A stretch of 53,745 nt of DNA from the NCBI GenBank assembly GCA_027575805.1, contig JANBPU010000100.1, positions 1 through 53,745 on the forward strand, read 5' to 3'. This document shows positions 30,019 through 40,120 of the stretch, piece after piece. A program made the position numbers and the translations under genes. Origin of the DNA: Mycoemilia scoparia (Eukaryota > Kickxellomycota > Kickxellomycetes > Kickxellales > Kickxellaceae). The notes under the pieces were generated by a model. It searched no databases and was not told the origin of the DNA. It saw only the letters and a list, made by a program, of their open reading frames with translations. The first letter of the stretch is position 1. Each line of letters opens with the position of its first letter.

Positions 30019-32526
30019 ATGGAGCGTAAACTTACTCAGAATATCGATCGCTACCTCGAATCTATCAGTCAGCAAATTTCAGCAATTAAATTGCAGCCCC
30101 AAAATACACGAAAGCAGCGTAACAAAATCATATACCCAGAGTCGCCTTATAAGCTAGGAATAATAAAAAGCCATGGCACTAGTGGTGGGTTGAACCAGAA
30201 AAAGAGACATGTTAGCGGTAGTGGACACATTACAATTGATGACGACTCCGACAACGAACAAGGATGGCAGCAGCAGCAGCAACAGCAGCAAGATGAGTCT
30301 GATGACGATGTGTTTTTCGAAAAAGAATTGCATTTTTTTGATACAGGGTCGCATAAAAACCCCAAGAGCCCAAAATCTGCTAAATCGCCAGTAAGTGGTG
30401 GTTTTGAAAAGCCAAAAGTTGGCGGTGGCAGCACTGCTCTTTCCTCTAATAATCAAGAGAGAGGTAATGGTGATAATAACAGTGCTAGTCAAAATGTAGA
30501 AAACGGGTGGAAGTTGTCAGAGATAATGGCTAGTGAGCTATCGGAAAGTTCAAGTTTCAAGGCCATTTTGGACAGATGGGCCAGTGGTCAGCTAGATGCT
30601 CAGACTAAGTTGGTTGTTATTATGTCACTTTTTGTTTTGGGTCAGCGCAAGTTACAGCTCCAAACATCATCGTCCTTTTCCCTCAGTGTTAAAAGTGAAG
30701 ACAAAATGGATGTTGAAGGTGGTGGTGGTGGGAGCAGTGAAGCCAGTAGTAACATGGAGAGGCTAAAAGAATTGCTTAAAAATGAGGCTAATCTGCAGCA
30801 TTCTTCTGATGTGAAAAAGACTGAGTGGGTGAGAATTATAGGTTCTTTGGCGATGGATTTGGAGAAAACTGGAAAATTAGGTGATTTTCATGAGTTTACT
30901 AGCAATTCTGCTGACGCCCTGGCCTTGGACCAGCTGGTGGATCATATTGGCCAGCTTGCAACTGCTGGCAGCCATCTGTTACAGTTCACGCCAAGACTCC
31001 TCGTATACACCAGCAGGTCTGTTCGCCGCCTGCTTTTGGAAGGGGTATACCACAGCCGTCGCCACATCATTACAAACAGCAACAATAGTAATAGCAATAG
31101 CAACAACAACACGTCGGATCCAAAGCTCGCTGAACGTGAGGCCTGCGACAGGCTTCTTCCAACCAAACCCGCCACTTTACGCATTCGAAAGAACCATCGC
31201 CTAGACCACAAAGCCCGGATGGATCAGCTCGAAAAAATTGCCAAGGAGTCATCAGGCGGACCGGGGGCCATTGACACAGCGGCTGCTTCGGGTGCCAAAG
31301 GGCATTCTTTATTGCGCTCACCAACCCTAGCCCGTCGCCCATCGGGACACGGCCAAATGCCATCCATCACACCGACCTCTGCACCTGCTTTGCCGTTTGC
31401 CAGATCGGGCTCGTCAGCCACTGCGTTGGGATTACGGTCTAGCAGGCCATCGGGTATGCGCCCATCGGCTTCCGCTGGATCATCGCTAATGGTAAAAACA
31501 CGCCGTCCAGGTGCACTGAGAACAAAACCAATATCGCTATCACCAGCTGGCGAGCCTGGATCACCAACATCAGGTGACGGCGGAGCTCGCAAAACCAATA
31601 AACCAGCCAACGACGGCCGCATCATGTTTGTAGATTTCAACGAAGGTGCCAATGTGATTCAGGACATTGAGCGCGAAAAAAGGGAGAAACAACAAAAAGA
31701 GGCCGAAGAGCGTGAGTATAAAAAACAAAAGAAAAAGCTCGAGGCCGAAAAGCGACGGCTGGAATTGGCCGCAGCCAAGCAAGAAGAAAAGGAGAGAAAA
31801 CAGGCCGAAAAGGAAGAACGAAAACGCAAGAAGCAAGAAGAGCTCGAAAGAAAGCAACAAGCAAGTGGGGTTAAAAACAAGCCAACAAGATCCAGAGGCC
31901 GCCCTTCAGGATCAACAAAGAAAAATGGGAGCGGCGCTGGCAGTTTTTGCGAGGAAGACGAGGATTCAAATGGCGATTATTTGCCCACAGATTCAGAAAA
32001 TGACCAAGATGACGACCACCATTCTGTAAAGAAAGATATTGTTGCAGTCAACGATTCGGACGAAGATTCACAACCCGATAACCCAATCAATAAGAGACGG
32101 AGAGTATCTTCTTCATCTGGCAAGAACAGTGGAAGCCCTACAGTCACAGAGGAAGCCGCCGCAGCAGCAGCAGTTCAAAATAAACCTGATCCGCAGGCTG
32201 TGGTTAGCTACAAGGACATCCTTCCCGAATACCCTGATCTTCCTCCCAACACTGATGTTGAGCAAATATTCAAAGACTCTAATGCCCTGACTTATGCCGA
32301 TTCCCATATCATACTCAATTTTCTTAGTGGAAGAGACGTGGAAGCTCACCGCAACGACCAAAAGCCTGTTCGTGACATAGTCCTTAATCGCGTTACTCGA
32401 CCCGATCCAACCAACGATTCCAAGGTCCTTATTGAGCAGATCATATTCCAAGTCAATTATTCTACAGGTGAATGGCGGAAACTTAAACGAACAGCCAAGC
32501 GGACGGCGACCTCACTAAAGCCCTAA
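30019..32526 (+). CDS. NELF-A-like protein (negative elongation factor)
   Basis: An 835-residue protein read from the first ATG (30019); the upstream GTG is discarded. Three separated blocks resemble animal NELF-A, the subunit of the RNA polymerase II pausing factor. Block 1 (about 163-320): WKLSEIMASELSESSSFKAI, then SLFVLGQRKLQL and WVRIIGSLAMDLEKTGKLGD, matching the N-terminal helical domain. Block 2 (about 380-410): LPTKPATLRIRKNHRLDHKA, like the KSATLR region. Block 3 (about 737-828): ALTYADSHIILNFLSGRDVE and then IIFQVNYSTGEWRKLKR, matching the C-terminal end where animals have NYATG-W. In between are Gln and Asn runs, a Lys/Glu-rich coiled coil (about 549-614), an AT-hook-like RSRGRPSG (about 624) and acidic stretches. 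Probably nuclear. Similarity was judged by eye. Confidence 0.75.
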   Translation: MERKLTQNIDRYLESISQQISAIKLQPQNTRKQRNKIIYPESPYKLGIIKSHGTSGGLNQKKRHVSGSGHITIDDDSDNEQGWQQQQQQQQDESDDDVFFEKELHFFDTGSHKNPKSPKSAKSPVSGGFEKPKVGGGSTALSSNNQERGNGDNNSASQNVENGWKLSEIMASELSESSSFKAILDRWASGQLDAQTKLVVIMSLFVLGQRKLQLQTSSSFSLSVKSEDKMDVEGGGGGSSEASSNMERLKELLKNEANLQHSSDVKKTEWVRIIGSLAMDLEKTGKLGDFHEFTSNSADALALDQLVDHIGQLATAGSHLLQFTPRLLVYTSRSVRRLLLEGVYHSRRHIITNSNNSNSNSNNNTSDPKLAEREACDRLLPTKPATLRIRKNHRLDHKARMDQLEKIAKESSGGPGAIDTAAASGAKGHSLLRSPTLARRPSGHGQMPSITPTSAPALPFARSGSSATALGLRSSRPSGMRPSASAGSSLMVKTRRPGALRTKPISLSPAGEPGSPTSGDGGARKTNKPANDGRIMFVDFNEGANVIQDIEREKREKQQKEAEEREYKKQKKKLEAEKRRLELAAAKQEEKERKQAEKEERKRKKQEELERKQQASGVKNKPTRSRGRPSGSTKKNGSGAGSFCEEDEDSNGDYLPTDSENDQDDDHHSVKKDIVAVNDSDEDSQPDNPINKRRRVSSSSGKNSGSPTVTEEAAAAAAVQNKPDPQAVVSYKDILPEYPDLPPNTDVEQIFKDSNALTYADSHIILNFLSGRDVEAHRNDQKPVRDIVLNRVTRPDPTNDSKVLIEQIIFQVNYSTGEWRKLKRTAKRTATSLKP

Positions 32527-32975
32527 ATGGATTTTGTGTGTTAGCATTAATATCAATAATCATTTCTTTTTGGGATTAGTTTGGTGTAATGGGAGATAAT
32601 TTTTGAAGGGTGAAAGTTTACTAGTAAAATTGGACATCCATTTGACTGTGATTTCCCCTATAATCATCAGTCCCCAAAATTTACCCTTCAAAAATTATTG
32701 TCCTAATGGATGAAAAGATTGTAGCTAGTCTGACTTGGAACGAATTCTAACCCCTTTCCACACCTCATTATTGTATGTGTGTCTGGATAAAATTGGCACG
32801 GACTCCCTTTTCAACTTTTTTCTGTTTATTGTTGTTTATTATTATGCCATAATCTTATTATTAATACTACTGTCGTTATAATCACCATCAAGCTTCGCTA
32901 AGCAGTCATTGTAAATTATGTAATCCCCAGTTATTAGTTGACCACCGCCGCCCTTATTTTAAACCAAATCAGACA
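32527..32975. other. Intergenic region with a MITE
   Basis: Lies between the NELF-A-like stop and the ALG13 start. Apart from MITE copy 6, nothing is recognised. Confidence 0.5.
32591..32703 (+). mobile_element. MITE copy 6, 3' of the NELF-A-like gene
   Basis: 113 bp with a perfect TAAT target duplication (32587-32590 and 32704-32707). Left end gggagataatttttgaaggg; right end cccttcaaaaattattgtcc. Same orientation as copy 1. It starts 64 bp after the stop codon. Confidence 0.9.
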
Positions 32976-33737
32976 ATGGAAGACAATGGTCCAAGAATAT
33001 TGGTCACAGTTGGATCAACATCATTTGATAAGCTAGTTTCAACCATTCTTGCAAAGTCATTTTCACAGGTTGCCAAACAAAGTGGTTACAATAGTATTAC
33101 AGTCCAGCATGGGGCTATTCCGGTCGGCATCAAGACAGAAATCCAAAACAAAACAAAATTCTTATTTTCAAAAGATGATGATGGTCGTGGTAGTGGTGAT
33201 TACATAAAATACGACTGTTTTGAATATACTAATGATATTGAGTCGATAGTTAAACAGTCCGACTTGATAATCAGTCATGCAGGTAACCAAACCTTCTTTT
33301 AATTTGGAGAGAGAGGGGGTATTTTTTCTACAATGAAATGAGAGAAAGACAAGCTTTAATCCATTTATTATGATTGTGCTATTTTATACAGGATCGGGGT
33401 CAATTTTAATGTCATTGCGTTTAAGTAAACCTCTGATAGTCATCCCAAATGCCAAACTGATGGATAATCACCAAATAGAATTGGCAAGCGCACTTCATGC
33501 CCAACAACACTTGGTTACTTGTACATTAGAGTAAGCCCAAAAAGTCCAACTGCTTTTTGGTTTTCAGATTGTGTGTATTTCTAGGGTTATTAACCTTGTG
33601 TTTGAATTGTGGCTGGTTGTAGGGAATTGGAAAATGTTGTGGCAAAAAAGGATTACTTGAATTTAAAGCCATACCCACCAAGTAATCCTAGAATCATTGG
33701 CGATATTATTAACCAAGAAGTATCGAAGCTCGAATAG
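32976..33737 (+). CDS. ALG13: ALG13, UDP-GlcNAc transferase catalytic subunit
   Basis: Catalytic partner of the membrane protein Alg14. Together they add the second GlcNAc to the dolichol-linked N-glycan precursor on the cytosolic ER face. Exons 32976-33282, 33392-33530 and 33623-33737 give 186 residues, a normal Alg13 length. The donors are GTAACC and GTAAGC. The N-terminus ILVTVGSTSFDKLVSTILAK has the GS-T/S-x-FD hallmark. The acceptor-side motif SDLIISHAGSGSILMSL and the donor-binding stretch KPLIVIPNAKLMDNHQIELA are intact. A short Asp/Gly-rich insert lies near residue 68. There is no membrane segment, as expected for the soluble subunit. A MITE begins 30 bp beyond the stop. Alg14 is not in the window. 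Confidence 0.95.
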
Positions 33738-34127
33738 ACAGGTTTGTCTCTTTTTCTTTGCGATTTGGGTAATAATTTTTGAAGGGCGAATGATTATAGG
33801 CGCAATCAATCACAGCCAAATGGATGTCTAGTTTTACTAGTAAATTTTCACCCTTCAAAAAATAATTATACATTTAGTACTGTTGGAATACTACAAGATT
33901 TGTAAATAATTCAATCTTTTTATAGTTTGCTCCCATAACCCGTAATGGCTCATTATTGGGCACATTATGCATTAATAGCCAAGCACATGATAATAAATAA
34001 CTTAATAGTATATGCTACATATTTAATTAATATACAAAGTAACTGTAGAATTTCGGGGGGATTTAGAATTTCTATCGGCTAGACTAACGAGCATATACAT
34101 ATACCAATCTATCGGTGACTAGTGCGG
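33738..34127. other. Intergenic region with a MITE
   Basis: The 3' flank of ALG13 and promoter of the SUN gene. It holds MITE copy 7; the rest is AT-rich with no further element recognised. Confidence 0.5.
33767..33871 (-). mobile_element. MITE copy 7, 3' of ALG13
   Basis: 105 bp with a perfect ATTT target duplication (33763-33766 and 33872-33875). Left end gggtaataatttttgaaggg; right end cccttcaaaaaataattatac. The core attataggcgcaatcaatca is in the reverse orientation of copy 1. Confidence 0.9.
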
Positions 34128-36537
34128 ATGAGGATACTAGGAAAGAGCTTCTGTGCAAGTTGGTTGACCCGACTATTGCTTATAATCCACCTTGGTCTAT
34201 CATTGACAGCATATACATTGGCAGACGATAGTGGCAGTGGCAGTAGCAGCAACATCAACAATAGTACTAATGGATATAATGAGACGTTATTAAAAGACTC
34301 TGATGAGGATACTGTTATTGTTGCTGAAACGAATGGATCAGATCATATCAGAGACAATCCTCAAAGTGTAGACTCCGGAAATACGATATCCGAAGCTACT
34401 TTTTCTAAATTGGCAACAAACACAGAGACATTAAAGTAAGCACCACAAATTTAACGACACACATTAAATTATTTGGTTTAAAACAGTGTGCATTAACCTG
34501 TTGGCAACTATACTAATTAAATATATGTTCAATTCAAATCGATTATATAGCGAAACGCCAGAGAAAACAACAATAACGACCACATTCAAATCAGAACCTA
34601 CAAATTCTCCCCCACCACCATCATCGCAACCCCAAAACATATTCAAAGACCGATTCAATTTTGCATCATCAGATTGCGCCGCTGCCGTTCTAAAAACCAA
34701 CCCAGAAGCCAAAGGCGCAGGCGCAATTCTTCATTCCCGCCAAAAAGACGTATACATGCGAAACCTATGCAGCGCCGAATCCAAATACGTAATAATCGAG
34801 CTCTGCGAAGATATCTTGATTGATTCCTTTGCTATTGGAAATTACGAGTTCTTTTCATCTACGTTCCGTGACTTTGCCATCTACATTAGTGATCGCTACC
34901 CATCGTCCGCGTCGAAGGAGTATGAAAAGGGGTGGACTTTGTTGGGATATTTCCAGGCTAGGAATTCGAGAGAAACTCAATACTTTGTTATTGATAAAGA
35001 TAAACCTCCTCTTGTTTCAACAGTAACAGCCACAGGGCCAGATGGCGAAGGTTATAATAACAACGGTGCAAGTGATGGCGGAGGAAGAGATTGGGCCAGA
35101 TATGTCAAAATCGAGTTTTTGACCCATTATGGCAATGAATATTATTGTCCGGTTAGTACTTTTCAGGTGTTTGGAATCACACAGATGGAATTGTATCGTA
35201 AGGAATCGGACGAAGGGCTGCTAGAACCACCAACGGTCACGGTTAAGGCGTTGGGACCTCAACGCACAGTGTTGGGGAGAGGCGCTGCTACTGTGACACT
35301 TCAAGAGTATTTGAAACATATGAATGAACTGGCTAGAATTGCCAATGGTGGTGGTGCAGGAGCTGCTGGAGGTAGAGTAAATGGAGATGCTGGGCCTACT
35401 GCTACACCCATTCCATTGTTTAGCTTTGACTTGAAGTTTCCAGAAGGAATTAAAGTGCCCTGGTATGATGGGGGTGGTGGAAACCAGGAACAGACTAAGC
35501 AGGTTGAAGATAATGGGAATGGAGATGAGGATGATGATAATGATTATGAAGATGAGGATAATGATGAAGATGAGGATGCTCAAGATGACGTTGGTGAGGC
35601 TCAAATCCAGGATGATGATGATGATGATGGCGAGGCTATTTCCAAAAGAGAGAATAGTGATGACGATGATGGTCAAGCAGCTGAAAATGTGTCCAATGCT
35701 CAGAATGAATACAATGAACATGGCCAACAAGATCCTCCTCCTCCCCCACCTCCTCCACCGCCACCACCACAGCAACCACGAACAAACCGTCAAGAAAGCA
35801 TCTTCAAACAAATAATGCGCAGAATAAGCCAACTAGAGCGCAACACGACCCTGGTTTACTATTACATTGAAGAACAAAACCACATATTCAACGAAATGTT
35901 AATGCAGATCGGTAACATCAACATGGCCCAAATGCAGCATGCAGTCCACTACCTCAACGAAACCACAACCAAGCAAATAAAAATGCTGACCAGGATGAGC
36001 GAAGAAGTGTGGCGAGCCATAATGTACGACATTGAGGATCATCAGCAACGAACTCATTCGGAAATCCAGGCTCTGCATCAGCGCCAGGAATTCTTGGCCC
36101 AGGAATTGTTGTTTGAAAAGCAATTGAATTTGGCTCAGTTGGTTTTGGTGTCTGTCATTGTGGTTGTTGTTACTATTAGGCACCTGTTTTCAACTACCAA
36201 TGTTAATCCTACCTCCAGCAATGGCAATAACAACGGCGGCGGAAGGTCAAGGAATGGCCGATCCTTGACACTCGATGTCCTCCGTAGTGCAGCAACTGGT
36301 GGTGCTCGTAGTGATACTGCCAATAGCAGTAGTAGCAGGAAATCTAGCTCTCCGCCTCCGATGGAAGCATCTCCTGATAGTCTTGATGGATTTGTTGATA
36401 ACAATGGTACCGCCGATTCGGGCCTTGCTCAACCACCAATTGTTGCTACTACTGCTGCTATAGTTACTGAAAACGGCGTGGTTCAGAACGAAACGTTGCC
36501 CCCAGAAATTGAACTTGAAGAGAAAAAGAACCAGTAA
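34128..36537 (+). CDS. SUN-domain ER membrane protein (Slp1/osteopotentia type)
   Basis: An ER-resident SUN-like protein. In yeast, Slp1 works with Emp65 to protect folding soluble ER proteins. Exon 1 is 34128-34435, the intron 34436-34550 (115 bp) and exon 2 34551-36537, giving 764 residues. The start is the ATG after a GTG. Residues 1-32 form a signal peptide (LLLIIHLGLSLTAYTLA). The SUN domain is at about 133-320, with NLCSAESKYVIIELCEDILI, the hallmark FRDFAIYISDRYP, and VKIEFLTHYGNEYYCPVSTF. Then come an Asp/Glu-rich stretch (about 425-483), a Pro run (about 499-510), a coiled coil (about 518-627) and one membrane helix LAQLVLVSVIVVVVTI (about 630-648). The polar tail of about 115 residues is probably cytosolic. 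The mid-protein SUN domain fits the Slp1 group, not the nuclear Sad1 group. Confidence 0.9.
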
Positions 36538-36636
36538 TGATTCTTGCTGTATACTAAAAAGTGACAATCTCCATGTCACCGGATAAAGGGATGCGAGGTG
36601 GAGCATGGCAGACCCACTACTCTTGATCCGCAATAT

Positions 36637-36732
36637 GGATCATAATTTTTGAAGGGTATCTTTTGGTGACCAACGATTATGACCCAAATTACAGTCTATT
36701 AGCAAATGGCCATTCTTCAATTATAACTACCC
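36637..36732. mobile_element. MITE copy 8, 3' of the SUN gene
   Basis: 96 bp. Left end ggatcataatttttgaaggg; right end attcttcaattataactaccc. Flanks ATAT/ATAC. The first ~50 bp (to gattatgacc) match the mini-element at 47288 in reverse. The core differs from copies 1-7, so this is a subtype. It starts 100 bp after the stop codon. Confidence 0.75.
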
Positions 36733-37592
36733 ATACACTTTCAACTATTTGCATCTATTATAGTTTATGATCCCGTTTTAATCCTTACACGCACGCCTGT
36801 CTGTGTCCCTATGATGAAACCAGAAGCTTTACTTGCATTTATCCTGAACAGGACAGAGATATAAATACTGTTTGCATCAAATTGGGATCGTTATTTGGCT
36901 GATACTTATCTTTTTTGTTTATAATCGATGGATTGTAAATCCTCTTCTTGTCTAATAACCAATGATTAAACAAAACCATGAACGAGTCTTTAAACATGTT
37001 CGTGACTTACTCTCTCCCAAATATAATACACGGCTTTGGTATCATGGGAGTGGCAAATGCAAATTTCATATACGAATAACCCATGAGGTCGGGATCAGAC
37101 TTCTGAGTGGTTTGATGATCCAGGAGCAACGAAATGCGGCTGGACTATCTGACATTGTAAATCTCGTTCTGTTTATATATGGCAGAATCACCTTTGAAGG
37201 TGTACCAGAAGAATACCCTGGATAATAGCCAATAATCTGCCAGACTCCAGCCAAAGCGTATGGGTTACGAGCCGATTTGCAGGGAATGTATGAGGGTATC
37301 AATCTGCTTCCTTTTAATGGAAAAGACTCCGTATGCTTAGCTGGTATAGTAATTGTTGTGTTCCTGCATTATCGGTTAGAGCACGCACTCTGTATCCAAA
37401 TCCTGAATGGCCAGAGCCAGATGTTCAGATTCTATATGCCATTCATTTGCCGCAACAATGGTATGACTCCAAGTCCTTCCATTCTCTTGAAGTAGAGGTG
37501 TATATGGTAAATGTACCTGAGATGCTAGGCCGGTAATACGGGAGAAAAGGCCCTATTGATCTTATCCAAGAAGACAGATGTGGATGTTTGTC

Positions 37593-37600
37593 TATAAAAA
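37593..37600 (+). promoter_or_regulatory. TATA box
   Basis: TATAAAAA lies about 155 bp before the ATG of phosphatase 2, followed by a CT-rich leader. Confidence 0.5.
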
Positions 37601-37753
37601 GGAACAATCAAGGCCCTTCAAATGTTTCTCAGCAGGTTGTAGCTATTTATTTGTCGACCTTTAACTCCTCCTCCTCCTCCTCCTCCTCCTCATCCTCACC
37701 CTCTCCCCTTCCACAAGATCATAGCCCTCACATTCCTTCACTATAGTCTCACA

Positions 37754-39265
37754 ATGAAGTGTCGTTCTGCTAAAGTTTGGGTCTTGTACCTGGTCGCATT
37801 GGCCAACGTCAACATTGATGCTGATGCTGCGCCCAACAACTCTTCTGGAGATGCCCAAGAAGTCCCCGCTGCCACCACTCCTGCTGCAAAACCATGGGAC
37901 TTTGTCCATCCAGCAGGCTACGATTACTGTGAAGCCCCTTTCCCAGTTCCCTCCGAATATAAACCCGTCCCCAAAGCCGACCTCAAATTTGTCCAAATGA
38001 TTTTCCGCCACGGTGACAGAACCGCCATCACGATGATGCCTAAGGAAGAGCACGAGTGGAATGTCTGCAACCACAACCTCGACACCAACATCTACAGTGA
38101 AGCCAACGAGCACCACCACTTGCCCCGAAACTATGGCGTCTCTCTTCAACAACGTATCAACATGCCCAGTGGGCCTCGCTCCTTCGCCCATGCCATGTAT
38201 AAAGGAAACTGTGTCCCCGGCCAACTGACAGATAAGGGCAAGGAAATGCAAGTGCGTCTAGGCAAGAGCATCCGTTCGATCTATGTCGACAACCTCAAAT
38301 TCTTGGCCCCCAACTACCAAACTGGAAGCATCCACTTGCGTTCAACCCATGTGTGGCGTACCAAGAACTCCGCCCAATCCCTAATATCTGGCTTATATCC
38401 TGCTGGGCATTGGCCACCCAACACGTACTTGCCACTCAACACCAACCCCGAATACATTGAGACCATGTACCCCAACCTTCCCGTCTGTCCTCCCATCCGA
38501 AAATTGATTGGTAAGCTCTATAATGAAACCGTGTGGAGGAAGTTTACGAAATCTCAACAGCCTTTTGAAAAGAGACTACGTCAATTCACTGGTACCGAAG
38601 AATCTCACCTGTACCCAGAAATTAAATCGTGGCACCACTGGTTGGATATTATGCAGACCAGAAAATGCCACAAAAAGGCACTTCCCTGCAAAGCCAACCC
38701 CAAGACTGGCAAACGCGATTTGGCCGAAAAGGACGGTGGGATGTTGTGTGCTACACCTGAGGATGCTGAAAAGGCCGTAATCAACTCGTCTTACAACATT
38801 TTCCACATGAAGCGTGATGGTGAGCATGCAGAGGCGTATCTCAGATTGGCGGCTGGTTCTTTCTTTAACGATTTAATGACCGAGCTTGAGTCTGTGGTTT
38901 CTTCACTTACTACGTCACCAGGAAATTCTACCGCACCTGCCGGCCAGCACTGCCGTCTTCGCTCTCGTGGCCACAAGTTCTCAATGTATAGTGCCCATGA
39001 CGATACTGTTAGTTCTGTCTTGGGTATGCTGAAGGCTGATGACAAGAACATGGCCTGGCCACCATATTCGAGCAACATGCTTATTGAGTTGTGGAGAAAG
39101 CAGTCTGGCGACTTTGTTGTTCGTGCCATCTATAATGGCCAGGTCCTTACTTTGAAGCCAGGCAATCAGTGGTGTGATCTTAATGGATGCGATGTTAACA
39201 AGTATTTGAAGCATATAAATAAATTTGTTCCTGAGGATCTTGAAAAGGAATGTGGCGCTCTATAG
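37754..39265 (+). CDS. Secreted histidine acid phosphatase 2
   Basis: A 503-residue paralogue of the enzyme at 16489. Both have H86 in RHGDRT and near-identical flanks (GYDYCEAP, SEYKPVPKADLKFVQ). The second motif, YSAHDDTVSSVLGM, places H415-D416. Residues 8-25 form the signal peptide core (VWVLYLVALANVNIDADA). Shared middle blocks include GQLTDKGKEMQVRLGKSIRS and LRSTHVWRTKNSAQSLISGL. The C-termini align closely (WCDLNGCD onward, ending KECGAL versus KECGAM). It lacks the long Ser/Asp insert of paralogue 1. No intron is seen. Probably secreted and phosphate-releasing; the substrate is unknown. The two genes lie about 20 kb apart on opposite strands, so this is a dispersed rather than tandem duplicate. 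Confidence 0.92.
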   Translation: MKCRSAKVWVLYLVALANVNIDADAAPNNSSGDAQEVPAATTPAAKPWDFVHPAGYDYCEAPFPVPSEYKPVPKADLKFVQMIFRHGDRTAITMMPKEEHEWNVCNHNLDTNIYSEANEHHHLPRNYGVSLQQRINMPSGPRSFAHAMYKGNCVPGQLTDKGKEMQVRLGKSIRSIYVDNLKFLAPNYQTGSIHLRSTHVWRTKNSAQSLISGLYPAGHWPPNTYLPLNTNPEYIETMYPNLPVCPPIRKLIGKLYNETVWRKFTKSQQPFEKRLRQFTGTEESHLYPEIKSWHHWLDIMQTRKCHKKALPCKANPKTGKRDLAEKDGGMLCATPEDAEKAVINSSYNIFHMKRDGEHAEAYLRLAAGSFFNDLMTELESVVSSLTTSPGNSTAPAGQHCRLRSRGHKFSMYSAHDDTVSSVLGMLKADDKNMAWPPYSSNMLIELWRKQSGDFVVRAIYNGQVLTLKPGNQWCDLNGCDVNKYLKHINKFVPEDLEKECGAL

Positions 39266-40120
39266 TTTATTAATTTCTCTTATTAATACAATTTCATTAT
39301 TATTAATATAATTATTTATTTTTGATTTGGGTTCTCTTTTTTAAGACTGATGGTATATAGTAGTATATATGAGATTTATTTTTTACATTTAATTTATTTA
39401 TCTTCTTTGGCTACTAAATTTAAATGAAAAAATAATTTATAAATGGATCACAGCTTATTCAGTGTGTGTGTGTATGTATATGTATATGTATATGTATATG
39501 TAAAACAAATTTAAAAAAGATTAAAAAAGTGACTACTGCTCGTAAATAAATATTAAGTAAATTGTTTGTAAAAACTATGTAGAAAAAAAACCAAAAACAG
39601 AGAAATATTTCTTAAAGTGTGAGTGTATGGGAAATTTTGTAGTGAATAAAAGAGATGCAAAAAATATACGAGAGTGAGTGAGTAAGTGAGTCAGTGAGGA
39701 AATAAATTGTAAATGTGTGTGTGGAATATGTACTGGAAATTATCCAAAAGATTTTTGATTGTCTGATGAGCACTCACTCGATCGCTTAGGATTAGTAGTA
39801 ATTTTGAACGAGAAAAAGAGAGAGAGAGAGAGATTATAGACAAATTGACAGAGAGTTGATTATTATTAGCTATGGTGGTGGCGGTGGTGGTGGTGGTGGC
39901 AGCCTTGACAATTAGATCATTTTTGTAATAGCTCCAAAGAGGCCATTCTTCATAAATAACCTTCACCGCCATCTACACATTGGCATAGCCTCATATCCAT
40001 ATTGGCTACTATACTTGTTGTTGCTACAACTGTTGTCATTCTTTTCATTATATCAACCACCACTCCTTCTTATTCTTCTTCTTTTCGGCCGAAAGATATC
40101 TCCGCCACTTCCGCCCACTA
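39266..40120. other. Convergent 3' region with microsatellites
   Basis: No gene is seen. AT-rich, with a (GT)n/(GTATAT)n tract at 39464-39503, (AG)n at about 39814-39831 and a GGT-rich tract at about 39872-39900. Confidence 0.6.
39464..39503 (+). repeat. (GT)n/(GTATAT)n microsatellite
   Basis: About 40 bp of GT dinucleotides passing into GTATAT hexamers, 200 bp past the phosphatase 2 stop. Confidence 0.85.

Larger units (their letters stand above)
36538..37753. other. Intergenic region with a MITE and unresolved open frames
   Basis: It holds MITE copy 8. Between about 36962 and 37540, several overlapping frames on both strands (for example 36962-37225 plus and 37066-37302 minus) have ordinary amino-acid composition but no family match. 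I could not join them with convincing introns. They may be a decayed gene or element, or chance. A CTC triplet run (about 37666-37690) lies in the leader of the next gene. Confidence 0.4.

Noticed and set aside
37270..37470. tRNA-like boxes
   Set aside because: Short stretches resemble an A or B box, but no cloverleaf with paired arms can be drawn.
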